DNA of 7,407 nt from an uncultured Aquimonas sp. (GCA_946481615.1 CAMLOR010000161.1:1-7407), one strand, 5' to 3'. Numbered from the stretch's first letter, positions 1-7,169 are shown. Made by a program: numbers and translations. Notes: a model not told the origin generated them from the letters alone.

Positions 1-479
1 TCCCAGATCCAGTCCTCGGTGCTCTCCACGATGGCGCGGAAGCGTTCCTCGCTCTCGCGCAGGGCGCGTTCGGTGCGGTCGAGTTCCTCGCGCTCGGCGG
101 CGTTGCGCAGGGCGTTCTGGATCGCCGTCGGCAGGCGGCGCAGGTTGTCCTTCAGCACATAGTCGACGGCGCCGCGCTGCAGCGCCTCGATCGCGGCCTC
201 CTCGCCGATGGTGCCGGAGACGAAGATGAAGGGCAGTTGCGGCGCGGTCTCCTGCACGATGCGCAGGGCCTCGTGGCCGCTGAAGCCCGGCATGGAATGG
301 TCGCTCAAGACCAGATGCGGCACGAAGCGCTGCAACGCATTGCGCAGGTCGGCCTCGCTCGCCACGCGCTCGGTGCGCACGTCGCGGTGCAGCTCGCGCA
401 GCGCGCGCAGCAGCAGCTCGCTGTCCTCGACGCTGTCCTCCACCATGAGGACGCGCAGCGTATCCTTGGCGTCGTTCAT
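1..479 (-). CDS. Receiver (REC)-PAS signalling protein, truncated at its C-terminus by the window edge
   Basis: The first 159 codons are visible. Residues 8-125 form a CheY-like receiver domain: acidic pair E14-D15, phosphoacceptor D60 in LVLSDHSMPG, switch residue S88 in FIFVSGTIGEE, and K110 in DYVLKDNL. A helical linker (about 126-143) leads into the start of a PAS domain (ESEERFRAIVESTEDWIW, 142-159), where the window ends. The SGTIGEE..DYVLKDNL style is familiar from REC-PAS proteins that continue into a histidine kinase or a GGDEF/EAL output, so the output cannot be named from here. The start is ATG, 10 nt after the stop of the small response regulator gene, with a GAGGA Shine-Dalgarno overlapping that stop, so co-translation with the kinase operon is likely. 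It probably receives phosphate from the upstream kinase, as an additional or alternative target (inference). The receiver call is firm; overall function is open. Confidence 0.9.
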   Translation of the reverse strand, partial: MNDAKDTLRVLMVEDSVEDSELLLRALRELHRDVRTERVASEADLRNALQRFVPHLVLSDHSMPGFSGHEALRIVQETAPQLPFIFVSGTIGEEAAIEALQRGAVDYVLKDNLRRLPTAIQNALRNAAEREELDRTERALRESEERFRAIVESTEDWIW

Positions 480-486
480 GGCCCGG

Positions 487-491
487 TCCTC
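487..491 (-). promoter_or_regulatory. Shine-Dalgarno GAGGA overlapping the upstream stop codon
   Basis: On the minus strand the stop TGA of the small response regulator (490-492) runs directly into GAGGA, followed by 7 nt and the ATG at 477-479. A terminating ribosome would sit on the ribosome-binding site of the REC-PAS gene, which suggests coupled translation. The motif and spacing are seen directly; coupling is inferred. Confidence 0.7.
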
Positions 492-930
492 ACCCCGTGG
501 CCTGGTTGGTGATCATCCAGTACATGCCGACTTCCGCGACGGTCTCCGCGAAGCTGTCGAAATCCACCGGCTTGACCACGAAGCTGTTCACGCCGAGCTT
601 GTAGCTGGCGAACATGTCGCCCTCCTCGCGCGAGGAGGTCATCATCACCACCGGGATGGTCTGCGTGCGCGCGTCCTGCTTCATGCGCTGCAGCACCTGC
701 AGGCCGTCCATGCGCGGCATCTTGAGATCGAGCAGCACGAGCTTGGGGTTGCCGTCGGGCCGGCTGGCCCAGGCGCCTTCGCTGAACAGATACTCCAGCG
801 CCTCGACGCCGTCCTTCACCCACACCACGCGGTTGGCGATGCCGCGCTTGCGCAGCGTGCGCATCGTCATCTCGGCATCGGCGGCGGAATCTTCCGCCAG
901 CAGGATCTCCACTTGCTGGAAATCGTTCAT
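490..930 (-). CDS. Stand-alone Rcp1/CheY-like response regulator
   Basis: This 146-aa single-domain receiver has no output domain. Hallmarks are E13-D14 near the first strand (ILLAEDSAADAE), phosphoacceptor D68 in LVLLDLKMPRMDG, switch T98 in VVMMTSS, and K120-P121 in FVVKPVDF. The length and the LLAEDSAADAEMTMRTLRK start resemble the Rcp1 class of receivers that partner phytochrome-like and other HDLRAPLRH-type histidine kinases. Its ATG overlaps the kinase TGA in an ATGA arrangement (927-930). A strong Shine-Dalgarno AGGGAG lies at 938-943, 7 nt before the ATG and inside the end of the kinase gene. Longer reading frames upstream are shadows of the kinase. It is the most probable phosphoacceptor of that kinase. 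With no DNA-binding region it should act by protein contact or as a phosphate shuttle (inference). Confidence 0.95.
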   Translation of the reverse strand: MNDFQQVEILLAEDSAADAEMTMRTLRKRGIANRVVWVKDGVEALEYLFSEGAWASRPDGNPKLVLLDLKMPRMDGLQVLQRMKQDARTQTIPVVMMTSSREEGDMFASYKLGVNSFVVKPVDFDSFAETVAEVGMYWMITNQATG

Positions 931-2750
931 CGCGTCGCTCCCTGCATTGGCAAATCGAAACTGAAAACGGCACCTTCCCCCGGGTTGCCCTCGGCGTCGA
1001 TGCGTCCGCCGTGGCGCGCCACGATGCGGTTGACGATGGCCAGGCCCACGCCGGTGCCTTCGAACTCGTCCTGCGCGTGCAGGCGCTGGAACACCCCGAA
1101 CAGCTTGTCGCGATAGCGCATGTCGAAGCCGACACCGTTGTCGCGCACGCAATAACGCAGATGGTCGCCAACGCGCTCGCCCGCGACCGTGATGCGCGCC
1201 TCGGCTCCGCGCGGCGCGCTGTACTTCACCGCGTTCGAGAGCAGGTTGATCCACACCTGCTTGAGCAGGGCCGGGTCGCCCGGCGCTTCGGGCAGCGGGC
1301 CGATCTCGATCGCGCCGTCCGGCGCGGCGACGTCGCGCAGCGCATCGCGCACCAGCGCGCTCATGTCGACGGTCTGGTGCTGCACGGGCCGGCGTCCCAG
1401 GCGCGAGAGCGCGAGCAGATCGTCGATCAGGGCGCCCATCCGGCGCGCGCTCGCGGCGATGGTGTCGAGCTGGCGCCGGCCGTCGTCGTCTAGCCGGTCG
1501 GCGGCGTCCTCCTGCAGGATGCGCGCGTAGCCCACGATGTGGCGCAGCGGTGCGCGCAGATCGTGCGATACCGAGTAGCTGAAGCTCTCCAGTTCGTGGT
1601 TGGTGAGCTCCAGATCCTCGGCCTGCGCCGTCAATTCGTCGTTGAGCGCGCGGATCGCGTGCTCCGATTCCTTGCGCGCGGTCAGATCGGTGGCCACGCC
1701 GATGAAGCCGATCGCTTCGCCCTGCTCGTCCACCACGGCGCTCACGGCGAGCTCGACGGGGAAGCGCGAACCGTCGCGGCGCACGCAGGTCCATTCGCCG
1801 CGCTCGATCTCGCCGCGCCGTGCACGCGCGACCAGCGCTTCGAAGCCGGGCTCGATGGTTTCGCCGAGGTCGTCCGACAACCGCGCGGCGCGCGCCTGCA
1901 GTTCTTCGGGCAGATGGAAGATGGCCGGCGTGCAGTGGCCGATGACTTCGTCGGGGGCGTAGCCCAAGACCTCGGACGCGGCGCGATTGAACAGGCGGAT
2001 GCTGCCGTCGTGCCGCGCGCCGATGACGATGAGGCCGGCGCTGTCGAGCATGGCGTGTTGCTCGGCATTGAGGCGCACCAGCTTCTGGCCCGCGCTTTCC
2101 GCGCGCCGCACCTGGCGCAACAGGGCGAGGCCGGCGGACAGCAGCAGCGCCATCGCCACCGTGCTGCCGCCCAGCAGCACCGCATCGCGGCGCCGTTCGC
2201 TGGCTTCGGAAACGGCGGTGCGCTCGCGCAGCAGGCGGTTCTCATCATCGCGCAGGGCCGCGAGCGGCGCACGGATGGCGTCGATGGAATCGGTGCCGTA
2301 GGGATCGAAAGTGGCGCGCATCGCCTCCAGCCCCGACGTGGCCGCGCCTTCCACCGTCGCCTGCATCGCGGTGTTGCGCGTGGCGATGGCCGCGATCGCA
2401 CGCTCGGCGCGCTCCACCTGCACGGGATTGTCGGCGACCAGCTGCGCCAGCTCGGCGGCTTCGCCGCGGGCTTCGGCGAACACCGTGCGGCGCCGGCGAT
2501 CGAATTCGGGATCGCCGGTGAGCAGCCAGGCGCGGTGGCGCGATTCCATCAGCACGCTGGCGGCCTCCAGACGCAGCGCCTGACTCAGCACTTCCAGCGT
2601 GTGCGACACCCGCCGGCGATCGCGGCTGGCCACGCTGTTCTCGCGGTAGCCGTAGACCGCGAGTGCGGCCAGCAGCGCGAGCGCCAACGAGAAGCCGGCG
2701 AGGATGGGCAGGCGGCGCTGGCGCCGCAGGGCGGAAGTCGGTCGGGCCAC
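927..2750 (-). CDS. Membrane sensor histidine kinase, CHASE3-PAS-HisKA-HATPase_c
   Basis: The 607-aa protein has a basic N-terminus, TM1 at about 15-34, a helical extracytoplasmic domain at about 38-185 that fits CHASE3 (ALRLEAASVLMESRHRAWLL and long helices), and TM2 at about 189-211. A PAS domain follows (about 227-355; LFNRAASEVLGYAPDEVIG, then FIGVATDLTARK), then a coiled linker. HisKA carries H396 in SYSVSHDLRAPLRH. The ATPase domain shows the N box (N506 in NLLSNAVKYS), DNGVGF (537-542), LFGVFQRL (550-557) and GTGVGLAIV (565-573), so it looks catalytically intact. There is no receiver domain; the partners are the two downstream receiver genes. The start is GTG: an in-frame TGA lies 6 nt upstream and the next Met is residue 68, past TM1. 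The ribosome site before it is poor. CHASE3 ligands are generally unknown and nothing here reveals one. Confidence 0.93.
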   Translation of the reverse strand: MARPTSALRRQRRLPILAGFSLALALLAALAVYGYRENSVASRDRRRVSHTLEVLSQALRLEAASVLMESRHRAWLLTGDPEFDRRRRTVFAEARGEAAELAQLVADNPVQVERAERAIAAIATRNTAMQATVEGAATSGLEAMRATFDPYGTDSIDAIRAPLAALRDDENRLLRERTAVSEASERRRDAVLLGGSTVAMALLLSAGLALLRQVRRAESAGQKLVRLNAEQHAMLDSAGLIVIGARHDGSIRLFNRAASEVLGYAPDEVIGHCTPAIFHLPEELQARAARLSDDLGETIEPGFEALVARARRGEIERGEWTCVRRDGSRFPVELAVSAVVDEQGEAIGFIGVATDLTARKESEHAIRALNDELTAQAEDLELTNHELESFSYSVSHDLRAPLRHIVGYARILQEDAADRLDDDGRRQLDTIAASARRMGALIDDLLALSRLGRRPVQHQTVDMSALVRDALRDVAAPDGAIEIGPLPEAPGDPALLKQVWINLLSNAVKYSAPRGAEARITVAGERVGDHLRYCVRDNGVGFDMRYRDKLFGVFQRLHAQDEFEGTGVGLAIVNRIVARHGGRIDAEGNPGEGAVFSFDLPMQGATR

Positions 2751-2766
2751 GGCAGCTCATTACACA

Positions 2767-2795
2767 CTGGTACGCCGCCGCCCGACAGGTGACAA
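2767..2795 (-). promoter_or_regulatory. Candidate sigma-70 promoter for the kinase operon
   Basis: On the minus strand TTGTCA (2790-2795; 5 of 6 to TTGACA) is followed after 17 nt by TACCAG (2767-2772; only 3 of 6 to TATAAT). Transcription would start near 2760, about 10 nt before the GTG, giving a very short leader that fits the poor ribosome-binding site. The -10 match is weak and may be chance. An alternative is read-through from the M16 gene. Confidence 0.25.
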
Positions 2796-2819
2796 ATTCC
2801 TAGATGTCCCCCCATCCTG

Positions 2820-2834
2820 GTAAGAATTTCTTAC
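2820..2834. repeat. 15-bp perfect palindrome overlapping the M16 protease stop codon
   Basis: GTAAGAA and TTCTTAC flank a single central T. The element is AT-rich in very GC-rich surroundings and contains the TAA stop codon of the protease gene. No T-run follows on either strand and the loop is too short for a good terminator, so a protein-binding operator for the kinase operon is the more natural guess. The symmetry is seen directly; the role is unproven. Confidence 0.45.
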
Positions 2835-5563
2835 TCGGAGGCCGCTTTTCCTGCTTTTTCGAAGTCGCCGGCCTTGAACACCGACAGCGGCCGCAGCCCG
2901 AAATGGCGCTTGAAGGCCTCGTGGACGTGCTCGGGCGTCAGCGCCGCGTACTGCGCGTCGATGCCGGCGGCGAAGTCGAAACGGCGGCCCAGGTAGAGGT
3001 TCTCGCGCAGCGCGCCGACCAGCGCGCCATCCTCGCCACGGTTGCGCTGGCGCGCCTTGAGCAGGCCGTCGACGGCGTCCTTCAGCTCGTCGGCCTCGAG
3101 GCCCGAGTCGAGCAGCTTGCGCACTTCCTCGCGGATGGCGGCCTCGACCTTCGCGATGTTCTCCGGCGCGGCGATCGCATAGGCCATCAGCGTGGCGTTG
3201 TCGTCCAGCGCATCGGCGGCGAACTGCGCACCCACCGAATAGCTCAGGCCTTCCTTCTGGCGTACGCGATCGGCCAGGCGCGATTTCATCGTGCCGCCGC
3301 CCAGCACGTAACTCGCCGCGGAAAGCGCCACGTAATCCGGATGGGTGTCCGACAGCGGCAGATCGGTGCGCATCATGATGACGGCGTTGGCCTTGTCGGG
3401 CGTCTGGAAGGACGCGTCGGCGGTCGCCACTTCGACGGCCGGATCGGGCAGGCGCACGAAGGCATGCTTCGTGGTCCATCCGCCGAAGTGTTTCTCGGCC
3501 TGCGCCTTGAACGCGTCGACGTCGAAATCGCCCACCACGGCGATCTCGCCGAAGCCCGCGCCGTAGAACTCGCGGTGGAAGTCCTTCACCTGCGCCAGCG
3601 TGAGCGCGCGCAGCGAGGCCAGCGATTCCTCGAAGGTCTCGTTGTAGTACGGATGTCCCTTCGGCCAGGGATTGAAGTGCCGGCCCATCGCATTGCCGGC
3701 GATCGCCTGTGGTTCGGTCATCGAGCTTTCGACGCTGGTGATCGACTGCGAGCGCAGCTGCTCGAACTCGTTCTCCGGGAAGGTCGGCGACTTGAGCATC
3801 AGCGCGATCAGATCGACCGCCGCCGGCAGGTTCTCGCGCGTGGTGGTGAGCGAGAAGCCCACCGACTGCGGACCACCGAAGAAGCCGAACTGGGCCTTCA
3901 ATTCATCGAGGCGGCGCGCGATCTGTTCGCGCGTCAGATCGCCGGCGCCGCGCGTGAGCATCGAGGGCACGAAGCCGGCGGCTTCTGACATGCCGGTGAG
4001 TTCCTCGACCTTGGCGAAGCGGAAGGTGGCCGCGAGCACCACGGTGTCGCCGCGGTTTTCCTTGGGCAGCAGCGCCAGCCCCGTGCCGTTGGAGAGCTTG
4101 GCGGTCTGCGTGCGCGCGTCGATGTTGGCGGGCGAGGGATCGAAGGCTTCGCCGGCGGCGACCGCGGCGCGCCCGGTGTAGCCCTCGAGCTGTTTCGCCA
4201 CCGGCTCGGCTTCCGGGATCTCGGCGCGATCCGGCTTTTCGGTCGGCAGGAAGCGGCCCAGGGTGCGGTTCGCCGGCTTCAGGTAAGCGTCGGCCACGCG
4301 CTGGACGTCGGCCAGCGTCACCTTCTCGATGCGGTCGCGCTGCAGGAAGAACAGGCGCCAGTCGCCCAGTGCGATCGATTCCGACAGCGCCATCGCGAGG
4401 CGATTGGCGTCGTTGGTCGTCAGCTCGATGTCCTTGAGGATGCCGGTGCGGATCGCGGCCAGCTCGTCCTCGGTGAAGGCCGCCTTGCGCGTTTCGACCT
4501 CGGCCAGCATCGAATCGCGCAGCGCATCGATGTCGCCGTCCTTGGGCGGCACCGCCAGGAACAGCAGCGTGCCCGGTTCGGCCAGCTGGAAATTGACCTG
4601 GCCGACATAGGTCGCCTGCTTGGTCTCCATCGCGAGCTTCTTGTGCAGGCGGCCGAGCGGCGTGTCGCCGAGGATGCCGGCCAGCACCTCGAGCGCGGCC
4701 GCGTCCGGATGCGCGCCGGCGGGGATGTGGTAGGCCGCGCCGAGATAGGCGGTTTCGCCCGGGCGCCGCACGGTGACTTCGCGTTCGCCGTCCTGCACCG
4801 GATCGCGCGTGTAGGTGGCCTGCAGGGCCGCGGCCGGCCGCTTCAACGGGCCGAAGGTTTCGACGATCTTCGACAGGGTGCGCACCGGATCGATGCGGCC
4901 GGCCACCAGCAGCACCGCGTTGTCGGGGCGGTAGTGATCGGCGTAGAACTTCTGCAGGCGCTCGATCGGCATCTTCTCCACGTCGGCGCGCGCGCCGATG
5001 GTGGAGTTGCCGTAGTTGTGCCAGAGGTAGGCGCTGGAGGCGATGCGCGCCATCAGCACGCGCACCGGGTTGTTCTCGCCGGCCTCCATCTCGTTGCGCA
5101 CCACGGTCATTTCCGAATCCAGATCGCTGCGCCGCACGTGCGAATTGATCATGCGGTCGGCTTCGAGCGCGAGCAGCCAGTCGAGCGTGCCGTCGTCGGC
5201 CGTGAAGCTGGCGAAGTAGTTGGTGCGGTCGACCCAGGTGGTGGCGTTGTAGCCGATGCCGCGCTTCTTCATCTCGCCCGGGATGTCGGCGTTGTCCGGC
5301 GTTCCCTTGAACAGCAGGTGCTCGAGCAGATGCGCCATGCCGGTCTCGCCGTAGTTCTCGTGGCGCGAGCCCACCAGGTAGGTGATGTTCACCGTCACCG
5401 TCGGCTTGGTGGCATCCGGGAACAGCAGCACGCGCAGGCCGTTGTCGAGGCGGTATTCGGTGATGCCTTCCACGCTCGTGACTTCGGTGGCGCCTTTCGG
5501 CGGCGCCAGTGCGAACGACAGGCTCGGCAGCAGCAACAGGACGATCCAGAACAGACGGCGCAT
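2831..5563 (-). CDS. Exported M16 family zinc metalloprotease with two fused M16 units
   Basis: The 910-aa protein begins with a signal peptide: MRR, a hydrophobic core (4-17) and possible cleavage after A18 or A20 (ALA). It should act in the periplasm. The N-terminal M16 unit (about 27-440) carries the zinc site HLLEH (H78, E81, H82) and the third ligand E158 in VVRNEMEAGENNP, 76 residues after H82, matching the family HxxEH-x76-E pattern. The second unit (about 484-900) lacks HxxEH: the equivalent stretch reads AGFVPSMLTRGAGDL (529-543). It does keep the R/Y substrate-side motif, R768 and Y775 in RQKEGLSYSV. One active and one inactive half in a single chain is a standard fused architecture. 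Substrates are probably peptides (family knowledge). I chose the ATG at 5563 for the signal peptide; it has only a weak GGA site 7 nt before. A 54-residue upstream extension would translate the intergenic repeat and is rejected. Confidence 0.95.
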   Translation of the reverse strand: MRRLFWIVLLLLPSLSFALAPPKGATEVTSVEGITEYRLDNGLRVLLFPDATKPTVTVNITYLVGSRHENYGETGMAHLLEHLLFKGTPDNADIPGEMKKRGIGYNATTWVDRTNYFASFTADDGTLDWLLALEADRMINSHVRRSDLDSEMTVVRNEMEAGENNPVRVLMARIASSAYLWHNYGNSTIGARADVEKMPIERLQKFYADHYRPDNAVLLVAGRIDPVRTLSKIVETFGPLKRPAAALQATYTRDPVQDGEREVTVRRPGETAYLGAAYHIPAGAHPDAAALEVLAGILGDTPLGRLHKKLAMETKQATYVGQVNFQLAEPGTLLFLAVPPKDGDIDALRDSMLAEVETRKAAFTEDELAAIRTGILKDIELTTNDANRLAMALSESIALGDWRLFFLQRDRIEKVTLADVQRVADAYLKPANRTLGRFLPTEKPDRAEIPEAEPVAKQLEGYTGRAAVAAGEAFDPSPANIDARTQTAKLSNGTGLALLPKENRGDTVVLAATFRFAKVEELTGMSEAAGFVPSMLTRGAGDLTREQIARRLDELKAQFGFFGGPQSVGFSLTTTRENLPAAVDLIALMLKSPTFPENEFEQLRSQSITSVESSMTEPQAIAGNAMGRHFNPWPKGHPYYNETFEESLASLRALTLAQVKDFHREFYGAGFGEIAVVGDFDVDAFKAQAEKHFGGWTTKHAFVRLPDPAVEVATADASFQTPDKANAVIMMRTDLPLSDTHPDYVALSAASYVLGGGTMKSRLADRVRQKEGLSYSVGAQFAADALDDNATLMAYAIAAPENIAKVEAAIREEVRKLLDSGLEADELKDAVDGLLKARQRNRGEDGALVGALRENLYLGRRFDFAAGIDAQYAALTPEHVHEAFKRHFGLRPLSVFKAGDFEKAGKAASE

Positions 5564-5588
5564 GGCGGCATCCAGGGGGAAAGGCCCG

Positions 5589-5618
5589 AGGATGGCGGAA
5601 GGGTGCGGTCGCTGCCAA
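5589..5618 (-). promoter_or_regulatory. Weak candidate promoter for the M16 protease gene
   Basis: Minus-strand TTGGCA (5613-5618; 5 of 6 to TTGACA) is followed after 18 nt by CATCCT (5589-5594; 3 of 6 to TATAAT). The start point would be near 5582, giving a leader of about 20 nt. The poor -10 makes this tentative. Confidence 0.2.
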
Positions 5619-5626
5619 GGCCGAAG

Positions 5627-5647
5627 GTCCTGCCGCGGCGACAGGAC
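5627..5647. repeat. 21-bp near-perfect palindrome upstream of the M16 gene
   Basis: Outer arms GTCCTG (5627-5632) and CAGGAC (5642-5647) and inner arms CGC (5634-5636) and GCG (5638-5640) are symmetric about G5637, with one mismatched pair (5633/5641). It lies 64-84 nt before the protease ATG, just upstream of the candidate promoter. It could be an operator or a modest hairpin; no T-run follows. GC-rich sequence makes short dyads easy to find by chance. Confidence 0.3.
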
Positions 5648-5670
5648 GCAGCTGCAACGCGCAGCGCTCC

Positions 5671-5752
5671 GTCGTCCCCGCGAAGGCGGGGACCCAGGTG
5701 CGAGAGTTTTCGGTGTGCCTCGCACCTGGGTTCCCGCCTGCGCGGGAACGAC
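5671..5752. repeat. Inverted pair of dispersed palindromic (REP-like) elements
   Basis: Two 34-nt arms, 5671-5704 and 5719-5752, are inverted copies matching at 31 of 34 positions, separated by a 14-nt spacer. Each arm also contains its own hairpin: CCCCGC/GCGGGG around a GAAG loop on the left, and TTCCCGC/GCGGGAA around CTGC on the right. The core matches the dispersed GTCGTTCCCGCGCAGGCGGG-type repeats common between genes in many proteobacteria; read in frame it gives the familiar FPRRREPR..LRGDD artefact peptides. It lies 11-92 nt beyond the delta-60 stop codon, where it could protect or terminate the 3' end of that mRNA (inference). No T-run follows, so it is not a classical intrinsic terminator. 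Confidence 0.85.
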
Positions 5753-5762
5753 GAACCTTGCC

Positions 5763-7169
5763 TCATTCCTCGAACCCGTCCGCGAACAGATCGTCCTGCT
5801 CCAGCGCGATCAGCAGCGAGTCGAACTCGCCGCCGTCCTCGATCTGGTGCTGCCCGAACAGCACGATGCGTCGGCCATCGAGCGCGAGCCCGCCGCAACG
5901 ATCGGTGAGCGGTTCGTCCTGGCCGAGACCGGCGTCGAACGACGCGCGCCCGTCGCCGGCGAACACCGGATCGAGCGTGCCGTCGGCGAGCAGGCGGGCC
6001 ACGCCGCAATCGCGCAGCAGGTTGTCGGGGTCGCCGGGGACATCGGTTTCGCCCGCCACCACGAGCTTGCCGTCGGCCTGCAGCCGGATGCGGTTCGGAA
6101 AGTGGTCGATGGCGACGTCGTTGAAGAAGAAGGTGGCCTTGCCCTGCACGCCGAAGCCGGGCAGCGGCGCACCGAACTGATCGAGCGCGGCGACGCCGGC
6201 GAGGTTGCCGAGGTTCTGGCCCACGATGCCCGCCAGGAAGATCGCGCCGTCGTCGCGTACCGTCAGTGCGCGGCCGCTGTCGGCATCGAAGCCGCCCTGA
6301 TCGAATCCGACCATCCGATGACCCTGATTGCCGAAGCCCGGGGCATCGACGGTACCGTCGGGCATCAGCTTCACCACCGCGAAATCCTGGGCGTTCACGC
6401 CGAATGCAGTGCCGGCGACCACCAGCCGGCCATCCGGTGCGACGGCGATGTCCGCGGGGATGAAGCTCGGCAGCTGGTTGTCGGGTTCGGGCTCGACCAC
6501 CTTGCCGCCCGTGACGCAACCGGCGTCGCCGAAACACGGATCGAAGCCGCCGTCGGCCTCGAAGCGCGCCACCACCCATTCGAAGGTGCCGCCGTCGCCC
6601 TCGATGTCGCTGCGCCCGACCATCACCAAGCGGCCGTCGGCCTGCAGGGCCATGCCATCGAGCACCTCGCGCGTCGAGCCGGCGTCGAGCACGGGCAGCA
6701 TGCAGCCATCGCCGTCGTAGGCGAGGTCGAGCGCGCCGTTCTCGAGCAGGCGGCAGATGACGATGCGGCCCGGATCGTGGGGGTTCGGCCCGTTGGACGC
6801 GCGGCCGCCGATCAGCAGGCGATGGTCGGGCAACTCGAGCACTTCCTGCCATTCGAGCGAGTCGTATCCCGGCACCTTCGTCAGGCGCACCACGCCGTCG
6901 TCGCCGAATCCGGCATCGCGTACGCCGCTGCGGGTCACCCGCAGCACGGTGCCGGACTGGCCGTTGAAGCCGGTGCCGGTGCCCACGCCCACGTATCGCC
7001 CGGCATGATCGATGAGGCCGTCGAAGAGGCGGTCGGAGGCCACGGCGATGGACGAGGCATCGACGACGAGCACGCCGTCGCCATCGAACTCCGGATCGAG
7101 CTGGCCGGAGGCAGTGGCGCAGGCCGGCAACAGCGCAAGGGCCAGGGCAAGGCGGAGCGTGGGACGCAT
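5763..7169 (-). CDS. Exported delta-60 repeat protein with FADGFEE C-terminal tail
   Basis: The 468-aa protein is exported. Its signal sequence MRPTLRLALALALLPACATA may be cut after A20 (ATA); a lipobox-like LPAC at 14-17 is less likely because of the proline. The mature part is built from degenerate repeats of the delta-60 type, each with an LDPxFGxxG-like turn then an LQADGKLVVAG-like strand pair. Turns start near residues 24, 85, 147, 209, 275, 336 and 399; examples are ALQADGRLVMVG, AVAPDGRLVVAG and LQADGKLVVAG. Such repeats likely form a beta-propeller-like fold; no catalytic motif is evident. Six mature cysteines (139, 156, 212, 218, 388, 425) fit disulfides. The chain ends DDLFADGFEE, resembling tails I recall on secreted proteins of this order. 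The ATG at 7169 has GGAAG at 7177-7181, 7 nt upstream. Function unknown. Confidence 0.9.
   Translation of the reverse strand: MRPTLRLALALALLPACATASGQLDPEFDGDGVLVVDASSIAVASDRLFDGLIDHAGRYVGVGTGTGFNGQSGTVLRVTRSGVRDAGFGDDGVVRLTKVPGYDSLEWQEVLELPDHRLLIGGRASNGPNPHDPGRIVICRLLENGALDLAYDGDGCMLPVLDAGSTREVLDGMALQADGRLVMVGRSDIEGDGGTFEWVVARFEADGGFDPCFGDAGCVTGGKVVEPEPDNQLPSFIPADIAVAPDGRLVVAGTAFGVNAQDFAVVKLMPDGTVDAPGFGNQGHRMVGFDQGGFDADSGRALTVRDDGAIFLAGIVGQNLGNLAGVAALDQFGAPLPGFGVQGKATFFFNDVAIDHFPNRIRLQADGKLVVAGETDVPGDPDNLLRDCGVARLLADGTLDPVFAGDGRASFDAGLGQDEPLTDRCGGLALDGRRIVLFGQHQIEDGGEFDSLLIALEQDDLFADGFEE

Noticed and set aside
1539..2792. Long plus-strand open frame (417 codons) opposite the kinase
   Set aside because: It is an antisense shadow. 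GC-rich third positions in the real gene remove stops from the other strand, and the translation is low-complexity Arg/Ala/Gly/His with no domain.
2751..2834. Intrinsic terminator after the M16 gene
   Set aside because: The only dyad has a stem too short once a loop is allowed, it is AT-rich, and no T-run follows on the minus strand.
2804..3988. Plus-strand open frame (394 codons) opposite the M16 gene
   Set aside because: Same cause. The minus strand has clear M16 motifs and a signal peptide here, while this frame shows no recognisable domain.
5564..5725. 54-residue N-terminal extension of the M16 protease
   Set aside because: It would translate the palindromic repeat and bury the signal peptide internally. 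The ATG at 5563 gives a normal exported precursor.
5671..5752. CRISPR array or transposon ends
   Set aside because: There are only two copies, inverted, with a 14-nt spacer and no cas gene or transposase. The pattern fits REP-like elements.
4643..5908. Plus-strand open frame (421 codons) across the protease start and the repeat region
   Set aside because: It runs through the signal peptide, intergenic repeat and the end of the delta-60 gene, and its composition is that of an antisense shadow.
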